From Hyphomicrobiales bacterium (GTDB taxonomy: Bacteria; Pseudomonadota; Alphaproteobacteria; Rhizobiales; Beijerinckiaceae), in contig UCLR01000042.1 of assembly GCA_900473415.1 (NCBI GenBank), positions 1 to 64,000 on the forward strand: a DNA stretch of 64,000 nucleotides. Direction: 5' to 3'. Shown piece after piece: positions 36,477-45,390 of the stretch. The notes below the pieces were generated by a model. The model saw nothing but the letters and a program-made list of their open reading frames with translations. It searched no databases and had not been told where the DNA came from. Numbering within the stretch: the stretch's first letter is position 1; each line of letters starts with the position of its first letter. The position numbers were made by a program, and so were the translations under genes.

Positions 36477-38036
36477 ATGTACGACATCAGATGGATTCGC
36501 GAGAACGCCGAGGCGTTCGACAAGGGCTTGACGCGGCGGGGGCTCGAGCCGCTGTCGTCCTCGCTGCTCGCGCTCGATGATGCCCGCCGCTCCGCCATCA
36601 GCAAGGCCCAGGCCGCGCAGGAACGTCGCAACGCCCTCTCCAAGGAGATCGGCAAGGCGATGGCCGCGAAGGACGCTGCGCTTGCCGAGACGCTCAAGAC
36701 CGAAGTCGCGGGGCTGAAGGACCAGCAGCCGGCGCTGGAGGCCGAGGAGAAAGCCGCCAAGGACGCGCTCGACGAGAAGCTCGCCGCCATCCCGAACATG
36801 CCCTTCGACGATGTGCCGGACGGTGCAGACGAGCACGGCAATGTCGTGCTGCACGCCCATGGCATCAAGCCGGAGGAGCGCGGGTTGCTCGCCGGGGTCA
36901 ACGATCCCAAGCAGCATTTCGAGCTCGGCGAAGCGCTCGGCCAAATGGATTTCGAGAAGGCCGCTAAGCTCTCGGGCGCGCGCTTTGTCGTTCTGGAGCG
37001 CCAGATCGCACGTCTCTCGCGCGCGCTCGGGCAGTTCATGCTCGACACCCACACCGAGGAGCATGGCTACACCGAGGTCAACCCGCCGCTGCTGGTGCGC
37101 GACGATGCGATGTTCGGCACGGCACAGCTGCCAAAGTTCGCGGGCGACCAGTTCCGCGCGGTGGCCTTCGAGATGCCCGAGCATCTCAAGAACCATGGCG
37201 CGGCCGCCGAGATCTGGGAGTCGCTGGCGCAGAGCTGGGCTTCCGAAGAGGGCAAGCTGGAGCAGGCGACCTTCGAATCGGTGATGCAGGCGGTCTATGA
37301 CGACAAGGTCGCCGAGGACGAACGCCACCAGATCAAGGCCTTCGTCGAGCGACTGCGTCGCGACCTCGCGATTGCGCGGCATGGTCAGGCCCGCGCCGAG
37401 CAATGGGGCGAGGCCTTCGGGAGCGGCCACTGGCTGATCCCGACCGCCGAGGTGCCGCTCACCAACCTCGCCCGGGAATCGATCCTCTCCGAGGAAGAGC
37501 TGCCGCTGCGCTACACGGCGCTGACGCCCTGCTTCCGGGCCGAGGCCGGCTCGGCGGGCCGCGACACGCGCGGCATGCTGCGCCAGCACCAGTTCGAGAA
37601 GGTCGAGCTCGTCTCGATCACCGCGCCGGAGAAATCGCGCGAGGAGCACGAGCGGATGCTCGCCTGCGCCGAGAACGTGCTGAAGAAGCTCGACCTGCAT
37701 TATCGCGTCATGACGCTGTGCACCGGCGATATGGGCTTCGCCTCGCAGAAGACCTGGGACATCGAGGTGTGGCTGCCGGGGCAGAAGACCTATCGCGAGA
37801 TCTCGTCCTGCTCGGTCTGCGGCGATTTCCAGGCGCGGCGGATGAATGCCCGCTACAAGACCAAGGACGGCAAGGGGCCGTTCTTCGTCCACACGCTCAA
37901 CGGCTCGGGGACGGCGGTTGGCCGCGCGCTGATCGCGGTGATGGAGACCTACCAGAACGCCGACGGCTCGATCACCGTGCCGGAGGTGCTGCGGCCGTAT
38001 ATGCGGGGCGTGGCGAAGATCGAGAAGGCGGCCTGA
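36477..38036 (+). CDS. serS: seryl-tRNA synthetase with an internal insertion, 519 aa
   Basis: Class II synthetase charging tRNA-Ser and tRNA-Sec. The long N-terminal coiled-coil arm (residues 28-105) binds the tRNA variable arm. Motif 1 lies near GYTEVNPPLLV (197-207), motif 2 near LTPCFRAEAGSAGRDTRGMLRQHQFEKVEL (349-378) and motif 3 near LNGSGTAVGRALIAVME (474-490). Most bacterial enzymes are about 425-430 aa and go straight from LPKFAGDQF to a short loop and LIPTAEVPLTN; here about 88 residues (230-317, helical and charged) are inserted. The three catalytic motifs remain intact. The ATG at 36477 (MYDIRWIREN) is the family start. Confidence 0.95.
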   Translation: MYDIRWIRENAEAFDKGLTRRGLEPLSSSLLALDDARRSAISKAQAAQERRNALSKEIGKAMAAKDAALAETLKTEVAGLKDQQPALEAEEKAAKDALDEKLAAIPNMPFDDVPDGADEHGNVVLHAHGIKPEERGLLAGVNDPKQHFELGEALGQMDFEKAAKLSGARFVVLERQIARLSRALGQFMLDTHTEEHGYTEVNPPLLVRDDAMFGTAQLPKFAGDQFRAVAFEMPEHLKNHGAAAEIWESLAQSWASEEGKLEQATFESVMQAVYDDKVAEDERHQIKAFVERLRRDLAIARHGQARAEQWGEAFGSGHWLIPTAEVPLTNLARESILSEEELPLRYTALTPCFRAEAGSAGRDTRGMLRQHQFEKVELVSITAPEKSREEHERMLACAENVLKKLDLHYRVMTLCTGDMGFASQKTWDIEVWLPGQKTYREISSCSVCGDFQARRMNARYKTKDGKGPFFVHTLNGSGTAVGRALIAVMETYQNADGSITVPEVLRPYMRGVAKIEKAA

Positions 38037-38039
38037 TCC

Positions 38040-38801
38040 ATGCGTATCCTCGTGACCAATGACGACGGCATCCATGCCGAAGGCTTGAGCGTCCTGGAGC
38101 GGATCGCTGGCCAGCTTTCCGACGATGTCTGGGTCGTAGCACCCGAAAGCGACCAGTCGGGCGTGGCGCATTCGCTGTCGCTCTCGAACCCGCTGCGCCT
38201 GCGCGAGATCAGCGAGAAGCGCTTTGCTGTCGCCGGCACGCCGACAGACTGCGTGATCATGGCGGTGCGCTCCGTCATGGCGGAGGTGCGGCCCGACCTC
38301 GTGCTCTCCGGCGTCAACCGCGGTTCCAACGTCGCGGAGGACGTGACCTATTCCGGCACCATCGCCGCGGCGATGGAGGGGACGCTGCTCGGCATCCCGT
38401 CGATCGCGATAAGCCAGGCCTATACGCCGGGTGACCGCAACAACATCCGCTGGGACTGCGCCGAGCATCACGCGCCCGGCATCATCCGCCGGCTGCTGGA
38501 GGAGGGCATTCCCGAGGGCGTGCTCTTCAACCTCAACTTCCCCAATGCGGGGCCGAGCGAGGTGCAGGGCGTCTCCGTGACCGTGCAGGGCCGGCGCGAC
38601 CAGGAACTGGTCAAGCTGGAGCCCCGCAAGGACGGGCGGGGCAATCCCTATTTCTGGATCGCCTTCCAGCGCAGCCGCAAGGAGCCGGCGAACGGCACGG
38701 ACCTGCGCGCCATGGCCGAGAACCGCATCTCGATCACGCCGCTGGAGCTCGACCTGACTCATGAGCCGACGCTGACGCGCTTCGCTCAGGTCTTCGCCTG
38801 A
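38040..38801 (+). CDS. surE: 5'/3'-nucleotidase SurE, 253 aa
   Basis: Survival protein and nucleoside monophosphate phosphatase. MRILVTNDDGIHAEGL (1-16) gives the metal-binding Asp pair, and APESDQSGVAHSLSL, GTPTDCV, SGVNRGSNVAEDVTYSGTIAAAMEG and FNLNFPN are the other conserved loops. It starts three bases after the serS stop and precedes pcm by 33 bases, the widespread surE-pcm order. Confidence 0.97.
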   Translation: MRILVTNDDGIHAEGLSVLERIAGQLSDDVWVVAPESDQSGVAHSLSLSNPLRLREISEKRFAVAGTPTDCVIMAVRSVMAEVRPDLVLSGVNRGSNVAEDVTYSGTIAAAMEGTLLGIPSIAISQAYTPGDRNNIRWDCAEHHAPGIIRRLLEEGIPEGVLFNLNFPNAGPSEVQGVSVTVQGRRDQELVKLEPRKDGRGNPYFWIAFQRSRKEPANGTDLRAMAENRISITPLELDLTHEPTLTRFAQVFA

Positions 38802-38834
38802 GGGCCTTGGCCTGAGGACCCACGGGGAGGGGGC

Positions 38835-39497
38835 ATGAGCGAGGAGGTGCCGGCCAGCGAGGGCGAGCGCACCGTCGCATTCCTGCTGTCGCTGCGGGCG
38901 CGGGGCGTGCGCGACCTCGCCTTGCTGCGCGCGATGGAGCGGGTGCCGCGCGACCGGTTCGCTCCCGCGCGATTCGCCGATCTCGCCCGCGAGGACGTCT
39001 CGGTGCCGCTGCCCTGCGGCCAGACGATGACCGCTCCGCACACCGTCGCCAACCTGCTCGGCGCGCTCGACATGCAGCAGGGCGCCCGCGTGCTCGAGGT
39101 CGGCACCGGCTCCGGCTATGTCTCGGCGCTGCTCGCGGCGCTGGGCGGAGAGGTCGTCTCGCTTGAACGCTATCGCTCGCTGGCGCTGGCGGCGCATGAG
39201 CGGGTGAGCGGCAGCGGCTTCGGCAAGGTCGTCGATCTGCGTCATGCCGACGGCTTCCAGCCCGACCGCACGCTCGGGCGCTTCGACCGCATCCTCGTCA
39301 ACGGCGTCACCCATTCCGTGCCCGAGGCGCTGCTGATGCGGCTTGCTCCCGGCGGGCGCCTCGTCGGGGCGCTCAGGGTTGAGGGCGCGGCGCGGCGCGT
39401 CGTGGTCACGCGCCTCGATGAGGGGCAGTTCGACCATGCGACGGGGCCGGCCTTGCGCCTGCCGCCGCTGATCCCGGGCATCTCGCGCGCGCTTTGA
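38835..39497 (+). CDS. pcm: protein-L-isoaspartate O-methyltransferase, 220 aa
   Basis: Repairs isoaspartyl residues in ageing proteins using S-adenosylmethionine. VPRDRFAP near 37-44, PLPCGQTMTAPHTVANLLGAL (the PCMT substrate loop with the conserved Q-T-x-S/T-x-P pattern, here QTMTAP), and motif I VLEVGTGSGYVSALLAAL are clear. Motif post-I ends at SLERY, and the FDRILVNG motif has VNG where many have VTA. Operon with serS and surE. Confidence 0.93.
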   Translation: MSEEVPASEGERTVAFLLSLRARGVRDLALLRAMERVPRDRFAPARFADLAREDVSVPLPCGQTMTAPHTVANLLGALDMQQGARVLEVGTGSGYVSALLAALGGEVVSLERYRSLALAAHERVSGSGFGKVVDLRHADGFQPDRTLGRFDRILVNGVTHSVPEALLMRLAPGGRLVGALRVEGAARRVVVTRLDEGQFDHATGPALRLPPLIPGISRAL

Positions 39498-39663
39498 TGG
39501 CCCGTGAGACGGGGCGCGCAGGGCGCCCTGCGGCATCGAGCCTGATTTCACGCGCGCAAGACGGAAAAATTTGAACCCGCGAATCCGGATCGAAACGCTT
39601 TCGTAACCTCAATCCGATCTTAATGCGGACTATCGAGTTGCGTCGTTCGCGAGTGCTCAATCA

Positions 39664-41016
39664 ATGCATTGCCAAGCTGGATCGTTTCCTCACCGCGTTC
39701 TCCGCCGTTTGTCGACGGTCTGCCTGCTTGCCCTCGGTGTCAGCGCTTGCTCGTCGGATACGATGCGCTTCACTGACGCCCCGTTCGACAATCCCTTCAG
39801 GACCGCCCAGTCACCGGCTCCGGCCCGCGATCCGGCGACGACCGGCTCGATCGGCCGCGTCGCCAGCGCGCCGCTGCAGCCGATCCCGGCGGCTCCGGCC
39901 GTGCGGGCCCAGTCCCTGCCGCCGCCGCAATCGGCTGTCGCGCTGAGCGCGCCGCCGGCGCAGTCGGTGGCCGGTAGCGCCAATGGCTGGTCGGCTCAGG
40001 GCGGCACGCCGGTCGTGGTCGCCCAGGGCGAGAGCCTCGACATGATCTCGTCGCGCTACGGCGTTCCGCGTGCGGCCATCATGTCCGCAAACGGGCTGAG
40101 CAACGCCAATGTGGCGCCCGGCTCGCGTATCGTGATTCCGGTCTACAATGCTGGTGGCGCGGCTCCGGTCGCCACGGCTCCGGCTGCTCCGGCGCGCAAC
40201 GAGACGCCGCGCTTCGTCGCCGGTCCGGCTCCGGCCCGTCAGGCTGCGCCGGCCCCCGAGGCGAAGACGAAAGTCCAGTCTGCCGCCGAAGCCAGGAAGG
40301 CCGCCGCTGAGGCGAAGGCTGCCGAGGCCGCCGAAGCCAAGGCCAAGGCTGCTGCCGACGCCCAGGCCATGCGTGAATCGCGCGCCCGCTTCGCTGCCGA
40401 GGCCAAGGCCAAGGCGGATGCCCGCAAGGCAGGCGCTGCCGCTCCGGCGGCCAAGCCTCTCGCCGAGGCGAAGCCCGCGCCCGTACAGCAGCCGGCCAAG
40501 GTGGCCGCGCCTGCGCCACAGCCGGCCAAGCCGGTCGCGGTGGCGAGCGCGCCGGCCGTCGAGCCGAAGCCGACTGCGATCCCCAAGGCCGAGCCCGAGC
40601 CGAAGACCACTGCCAGCCTGCCCAAGCAGGAAGAAGACGCCGCCTCCGACAAGGCCGATTTCCGCTGGCCGGCGCGTGGCCGGGTGATTTCGGGCTACAG
40701 CAAGGGCGGCAATGAAGGCATCAACATCGCGGTTCCCGAAGGTACGCCCGTCAAGGCAGCCGAGGGCGGCACCGTCGCCTATGCCGGCAGCGAGTTGAAG
40801 GGCTACGGCAACCTCGTCCTGATCCGCCACCCGAATGGCTACGTCTCGGCCTACGCCCACAATGGCGATCTCAAGGTGAAGCGCGGCGACGTCGTCAAGC
40901 GCGGCCAGGTCGTGGCGAATTCCGGTCAGACCGGCAACGTCTCCTCGCCGCAGCTCCATTTCGAACTGCGCAAGGGCTCGACCCCGGTCGATCCCACGCC
41001 CTACCTGAACAACTGA
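39664..41016 (+). CDS. NlpD-like lipoprotein with LysM and degenerate LytM (M23) domains, 450 aa
   Basis: Lipobox LALGVSAC marks a lipoprotein (Cys near residue 29). A LysM domain (about 108-158, VVVAQGESLDMISSRYGVPRAAIM) binds peptidoglycan. An Ala/Lys-rich linker leads to a C-terminal M23 fold (about 335-450). The first zinc ligands are missing: NEGINIAV stands where catalytic LytM enzymes have H-x-G-x-D, while LHFEL is kept. This matches NlpD/EnvC/DipM-type activators of cell-wall amidases rather than an endopeptidase. Its place after surE-pcm mirrors enteric surE-pcm-nlpD. A strong terminator follows. Confidence 0.85.
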   Translation: MHCQAGSFPHRVLRRLSTVCLLALGVSACSSDTMRFTDAPFDNPFRTAQSPAPARDPATTGSIGRVASAPLQPIPAAPAVRAQSLPPPQSAVALSAPPAQSVAGSANGWSAQGGTPVVVAQGESLDMISSRYGVPRAAIMSANGLSNANVAPGSRIVIPVYNAGGAAPVATAPAAPARNETPRFVAGPAPARQAAPAPEAKTKVQSAAEARKAAAEAKAAEAAEAKAKAAADAQAMRESRARFAAEAKAKADARKAGAAAPAAKPLAEAKPAPVQQPAKVAAPAPQPAKPVAVASAPAVEPKPTAIPKAEPEPKTTASLPKQEEDAASDKADFRWPARGRVISGYSKGGNEGINIAVPEGTPVKAAEGGTVAYAGSELKGYGNLVLIRHPNGYVSAYAHNGDLKVKRGDVVKRGQVVANSGQTGNVSSPQLHFELRKGSTPVDPTPYLNN

Positions 41017-41081
41017 CGGGCTGACGCCCGGAAAGGTTCCCATTTCGATCGGTATGCGAGACCCTCCCGATCGAAAAAGGA

Positions 41082-41116
41082 ACGGGGCGGCCCCAGAATG
41101 GGCCGCCCCGTTTTTT
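41082..41116 (+). terminator. Rho-independent terminator of the nlpD-like gene
   Basis: ACGGGGCGGCCC and GGGCCGCCCCGT form a perfect 12-bp stem around CAGAAT, followed by TTTTTTC. It lies 65 bases after the stop. Confidence 0.92.
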
Positions 41117-41145
41117 CGTTTTGGCTGCTTGCACTGTGACCACGC

Positions 41146-41223
41146 CGTCATCCCGGGCTAGAACTCAGGGCTCTACGATGGATTCCGGATCGGCGCGGCT
41201 TCGCCGCTTGTCCGGGATGACGG
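41146..41223. repeat. dispersed palindromic repeat, shortened copy 8
   Basis: 78 bp, CGTCATCCCGGG then directly CTCTACGATGGATTCCGG... to ...GTCCGGGATGACGG. The left arm is deleted relative to the 107-bp form. It lies between the terminator and the 3' end of the convergent ATPase gene. Confidence 0.8.
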
Positions 41224-41233
41224 CAGAGGAGAG

Positions 41234-42121
41234 TTAGGCTCCCTCCAGCTTCTTGCCCAACCGGCCGGCGAGGTCCTGGATGTATTGCCAGGCGGTGCGG
41301 CCCGAGCGGGAGCCGCGCGTCGTCGCCCATTCGAGCGCGTCGCGGCGCAGTTCCTCGGGCTCCACCTTCAGCCCGAAATGGCCGACATAGCCGTCGATCA
41401 TCTCCAGATATTCGTCCTGGCTGCATTTGTGGAAACCGAGCCACAGGCCGAAGCGGTCCGAGAGCGAGACTTTCTCTTCGATCGCCTCGCCCGGATTGAT
41501 CGAGGTCGAGCGCTCGTTGTCCATCATGTCGCGCGGCAGCAGGTGGCGGCGATTCGAGGTGGCGTAGAACACGACATTGTCGGGCCGGCCCTCGACGCCG
41601 CCGTCGAGCACTGCCTTCAGCGACTTGTAGGAGGTGTCGTCGCTGTCGAAGGAGAGATCGTCGCAGAAGACGATGAAGTGGTGCGGATCAGGGCGCAGCA
41701 GGCCCATCAGCGCCGGCAGGCTCTCGATGTCCTCGCGATGGATCTCGATCAGCTTCAGCGGCAGCGCGTCCTTTCCGAGGTGCTGGTTGGTGTCGGCATG
41801 GACGGCCTTGACCAGCGACGATTTGCCCATGCCGCGCGCGCCCCAGAGCAGGACGTTGTTGGCCGGCAGACCGCGGGCGAAGCGCTCGGTGTTTTCGGCC
41901 AGCGTGTCGCGCACGCGGTCGACGCCGCGCAGCAGGGCGAGCGCGACGCGGTTGACTTTGGGTACCGGGACGAGCTCGGAGCCCACGGCCTGCCAGACGA
42001 AGGCATCGGCGGCCTTGAGGTCGACCGGCTTGCGCCGGGGAGGGGCGATGCGCTCGAGCGCGTCGGCAATCCGCAGCAGCGTCGCGAGCGTCTGGTCGGG
42101 GGCGGTCTCGGTCGTGGTCAT
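41234..42121 (-). CDS. DUF815-family AAA-like ATPase, 295 aa
   Basis: P-loop GARGMGKSSL (94-103), a Walker B-like HFIVFCDDLSFD (148-159), sensor region VVFYATSNRRHLLPRDM and a C-terminal helical lid. This is the DUF815/COG2607 family of predicted AAA+ ATPases, whose substrate is not established. Residues 1-60 are an N-terminal domain of unknown fold. A perfect inverted repeat lies 34 bases upstream of its start. It is divergent from yajC with 273 bases between. Confidence 0.9.
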   Translation of the reverse strand: MTTTETAPDQTLATLLRIADALERIAPPRRKPVDLKAADAFVWQAVGSELVPVPKVNRVALALLRGVDRVRDTLAENTERFARGLPANNVLLWGARGMGKSSLVKAVHADTNQHLGKDALPLKLIEIHREDIESLPALMGLLRPDPHHFIVFCDDLSFDSDDTSYKSLKAVLDGGVEGRPDNVVFYATSNRRHLLPRDMMDNERSTSINPGEAIEEKVSLSDRFGLWLGFHKCSQDEYLEMIDGYVGHFGLKVEPEELRRDALEWATTRGSRSGRTAWQYIQDLAGRLGKKLEGA

Positions 42122-42155
42122 GGCAGCTTTGCCTTCGGTTGTCCTGTCGAACCGT

Positions 42156-42175
42156 ACCGTACCGTCCGGTACGGT
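42156..42175. promoter_or_regulatory. perfect 9-bp inverted repeat, probable operator
   Basis: ACCGTACCG-TC-CGGTACGGT, extended on the left by another ACCGT (42151-42155). It lies between the divergent DUF815 ATPase and yajC genes, 35-54 bases from the ATPase start. The shape and spacing resemble TetR- or GntR-type operators. No cognate regulator is adjacent. Confidence 0.5.
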
Positions 42176-42394
42176 TGCGGCGGGTAGCTAAACCGTGCCG
42201 TGGATCGAGCGCAAGGGGCATTGCGCGAATGGCGCCAAGACCATAGGTGAGGGGCGCGCGCGGTGAACCGGGCGCATCAGATTGATTTCACGGCGTCGGC
42301 GGCTATAGTCCGCGCGATTTTCCGGCCAGGCGATGCTTTTGCCGTTTCTTACGGCCGGCGGCGTACTGCGCCGCTGCGACAGAGGAGTCCTTTC

Positions 42395-42721
42395 GTGATC
42401 ACCCCCGCTTTCGCCCAGTCGCTCGGAGCAGGTGGCGGCACCGACATGCTGATCCAGCTCGTGCCGTTCCTGCTGATCTTCGTCATCATGTGGTTCCTGA
42501 TCATCCGGCCGCAGCAGCGCCGCGCCAAGACCCATCAGGAGATGATCAAGAACGTGCGCCGCGGCGACACGATCGTGACTTCGGGCGGCCTGATCGCGAA
42601 GGTTTCGAAGGTCATCGACGACGCCGAGCTCGAGGCCGAGATCGCCGACGGCGTGCGCGTGCGCATCGTGCGCGGCATGATCCAGGACGTCCGCTCCAAG
42701 AGCGAGCCGGTCAAGAACTAA
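42395..42721 (+). CDS. yajC: preprotein translocase accessory subunit YajC, 108 aa
   Basis: One membrane helix (LIQLVPFLLIFVIMWFLII) followed by the signature RPQQRRAKTHQEMIKNVRRGDTIVTSGGLIAKV. YajC associates with SecDF and YidC at the Sec translocon. The start is a GTG at 42395 preceded by AGAGGAG eight bases upstream. The ATG-started longer frame covers non-conserved sequence and is rejected. Head of yajC-secD-secF. Confidence 0.95.
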   Translation: MITPAFAQSLGAGGGTDMLIQLVPFLLIFVIMWFLIIRPQQRRAKTHQEMIKNVRRGDTIVTSGGLIAKVSKVIDDAELEAEIADGVRVRIVRGMIQDVRSKSEPVKN

Positions 42722-42783
42722 GAACGCGGCGGCCCTCAGGCCCCATGCGGGCCCGAGGGCGACAACAAGGCTGTTCACGCAAG

Positions 42784-44394
42784 ATGCTTCGTCTTCAGGC
42801 CCGCAAGGTCATCCTCGTCCTGCTCGTACTGATCATCGGTTGCGGGCTCGCCGTGCCGAACCTGTTTTCGCCGGAGACGCGCAAGGCGATCGAGCAGAAC
42901 GCACCGTCCTGGATTCCGCGCGCCTTCCTGCCGATCCATGCAGTGGTGCTGGGCCTTGATTTGCAAGGCGGCTCACATGTTCTGCTCGAAATCGACCGGG
43001 CAGAGCTGGTGCGCAGCCAGGTGACGCAGCTGCGTGACGACGTCCGCCGCATCCTCCGCGACGAGCGGGTGAGCTTCCAGGGCGGCATCCAGACCACGGC
43101 GCGCGGCGTGCAGATCCGTGTGCCGGACCAGGCCGAACGCCAGCGCGTGCTGCCGAAGCTGCGCGAACTCGCCCAGCCGATCGGCACGCTGGGCGCCTTC
43201 GGGCCGTCGGGCAACCAGTCCATCGCGATCACCGATCAGCCCGACGGGCTGATCCAGCTTTCGGTGACGGAAGCCGGCTCGAACGAGCGCATCCGCCGCG
43301 CGGTCGAGCAGGCGATGGAAGTGCTGCGCCGCCGCGTCGACGCGCTCGGCACGACGGAGCCGAACATCCAGCGCCAGGGCCTCGACCGCATCCTCGTGCA
43401 GGTGCCGGGCCTGCAGGACCCGCAGCGCCTGAAGCAGATCCTCGGCGACACCGCCAAGCTCGAGTTCCGCCTCGTCGGCGAGGCCAACAGCGCCGATGTC
43501 GACATGCTGCCCTCGCAGGATGCGGGCGGGCAGCCGGTGCCGGTGGCGCGCCAGCCGGTCGTCGACGGCGCGGACCTGATCGACGCGCAGCCGGCCTTCG
43601 ATTCGCGCTCCGGCCAGCCGATCGTGAACTTCCGCTTCAACATCCGCGGCGCCCAGCGCTTCGGCCAGATCACCACCGAGAATCTCGGCCGGCCGCTCGC
43701 CATCGTGCTCGACAACAAGGTGATCTCCTCGCCGGTCATCCAGTCGCCGATCACCGGGGGCTCGGGCCAGATCTCCGGCAACTTCACGGTCGAACAGGTC
43801 AACAACCTGGCGATCCTGCTGCGCGCCGGCGCGCTGCCAGCCAAGATGACCATCGTCGAGGAGCGCACCGTCGGTCCGGGCCTCGGCGCAGACTCGATCC
43901 GCGCAGGCAAGATGGCGACGCTGATCGCGACCGTTCTGGTGGTGATCTACATGCTGGCGACCTACGGCATCTTCGGCCTGATCGCGAGCGTCGCGCTTCT
44001 GGTCCATGTCGGCCTGATCTTCGGCCTGATGTCCTTCCTGGGGGCGACGATGACGCTGCCCGGCATCGCCGGCATCGTGCTGACGATCGGCACGGCGGTC
44101 GACTCCAACGTGCTGATCTACGAGCGCATGCGCGAGGAAGAGCACCAGGGCCGCAGCCTTGTCTCGGCGCTCGAAGCCGGCTTCCAGCGCGCCTTCGCGA
44201 CCATCATCGACTCCAACGTGACGATGCTGATCGCGGCGGTGGCGCTGTTCTCGCTGGGCTCCGGCCCGGTGCGGGGCTTCGCGGTGGTCTTCATCCTCGG
44301 CATCCTCACCACCGTCATCACGGCGGTGACGCTGACGCGGATGCTGATCGCGGTCTGGTATCGCTGGGCCAGGCCCAAGCACCTTCCGTTCTGA
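42784..44394 (+). CDS. secD: protein translocase subunit SecD, 536 aa
   Basis: RND-fold partner of the Sec channel that uses the proton gradient to complete export. The N-terminal helix is followed by LGLDLQGGSHVLLEID (the family D1 motif, about 57-72), a periplasmic P1 domain, and the C-terminal five-helix block starting IRAGKMATLIATVLVVIYML with GIAGIVLTIGTAVDSNVLIYERMREE. Length is normal for the shorter proteobacterial SecD. It lies 62 bases after yajC. Confidence 0.97.
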   Translation: MLRLQARKVILVLLVLIIGCGLAVPNLFSPETRKAIEQNAPSWIPRAFLPIHAVVLGLDLQGGSHVLLEIDRAELVRSQVTQLRDDVRRILRDERVSFQGGIQTTARGVQIRVPDQAERQRVLPKLRELAQPIGTLGAFGPSGNQSIAITDQPDGLIQLSVTEAGSNERIRRAVEQAMEVLRRRVDALGTTEPNIQRQGLDRILVQVPGLQDPQRLKQILGDTAKLEFRLVGEANSADVDMLPSQDAGGQPVPVARQPVVDGADLIDAQPAFDSRSGQPIVNFRFNIRGAQRFGQITTENLGRPLAIVLDNKVISSPVIQSPITGGSGQISGNFTVEQVNNLAILLRAGALPAKMTIVEERTVGPGLGADSIRAGKMATLIATVLVVIYMLATYGIFGLIASVALLVHVGLIFGLMSFLGATMTLPGIAGIVLTIGTAVDSNVLIYERMREEEHQGRSLVSALEAGFQRAFATIIDSNVTMLIAAVALFSLGSGPVRGFAVVFILGILTTVITAVTLTRMLIAVWYRWARPKHLPF

Positions 44395-44422
44395 CGCTGC
44401 CAACCCTTAGAGGAGATTGGCC

Positions 44423-45382
44423 ATGCGCCTGCTTCGTATCGTTCCCGACAACACCCGCTTCAAATTCGTCTGGTTCCGCCGGGTCAGCTACCCGCTCTCG
44501 GCGGCCTATTCGATCCTTGTGCTCGTGCTCTTCCTCACGGTCGGCCTGAATTTCGGCATCGACTTCAAGGGCGGCACGCTGATCGAGATGCAGGCGAAGA
44601 GCGGCGCGATCGACATCGCGCAGATCCGCCACACGGCCACCGGGCTCGGTTTCGGCGAGGCCGAGGTGCAGGAGTTCGGCGCCGGCGGCGAGGTCTCGAT
44701 GCGCTTCGGCATGCAGCCGGGCGGCGAGGCGGCGCAGCAGGCGGTCGTGGTCAGGGCGCGCGAGGCCTTCGCCTCCAACTATGATTTCCGTCGTGTCGAG
44801 ACGGTCGGTCCGCGCGTTTCGGGCGAGCTAGTGCAGGCCGGCACGCTCGGCGTCGTGCTCGCGATCGTGGGCGTGCTGATCTATCTCTGGTTCCGCTTCG
44901 AGATGCCGCTGGCGCTCGGCGCGATCATCGGTACGCTGCACGACATCGTGCTGACGATCGGCTTCTTCCTGATCACCCAGCTCGAATTCAACCTGACCTC
45001 GATCGCGGCGATCCTGACCATCGTCGGCTATTCGCTGAACGAGACGGTCGTGGTGTTCGACAGGACCCGCGAGCTCCTGCGCCGCTACAAGACCATGCCG
45101 ATCGCCGAGTTGCTCGACCTCTCGGTCAACTCGACACTGTCGCGCACGGCGATGACGGCGACGACGACCTTCCTGTCCCTGCTCGCGCTGGTGCTGTTCG
45201 GCGGCACGGCGATCCAGGGCTTCGCGCTCGTCATGCTGTTCGGCGTGGTGGTCTGCACCTATTCGGCGATGTTCATCTCGACGCCGGTGCTGCTCTACAT
45301 GGACGTCCGCTCGGCTGGCGCCCGCGAGGAGGCGCAGGAGGCGGCGCGCGCCAAGGCTTCGGCCGCCAAGGCCAAGGCCTGA
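44423..45382 (+). CDS. secF: protein translocase subunit SecF, 319 aa
   Basis: Forms the SecDF complex. GLNFGIDFKGGTLIEMQ (about 40-56) is the SecF D1 motif; six helices follow, with AILTIVGYSLNETVVVFDRTRELLRRY as the conserved helix-4/5 stretch. AGGAG stands seven bases before the ATG at 44423; a TTG two codons earlier is not needed. The tail is Ala/Lys-rich and cytoplasmic. The stop is eight bases from the next gene. Confidence 0.97.
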   Translation: MRLLRIVPDNTRFKFVWFRRVSYPLSAAYSILVLVLFLTVGLNFGIDFKGGTLIEMQAKSGAIDIAQIRHTATGLGFGEAEVQEFGAGGEVSMRFGMQPGGEAAQQAVVVRAREAFASNYDFRRVETVGPRVSGELVQAGTLGVVLAIVGVLIYLWFRFEMPLALGAIIGTLHDIVLTIGFFLITQLEFNLTSIAAILTIVGYSLNETVVVFDRTRELLRRYKTMPIAELLDLSVNSTLSRTAMTATTTFLSLLALVLFGGTAIQGFALVMLFGVVVCTYSAMFISTPVLLYMDVRSAGAREEAQEAARAKASAAKAKA

Positions 45383-45390
45383 CCGGCCTC

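Noticed and set aside
36429..39551. Minus-strand open frame of 1040 codons
   Set aside because: It runs antisense through serS, surE and pcm, has an arginine-rich composition typical of GC-rich shadow frames, and no recognisable domain.
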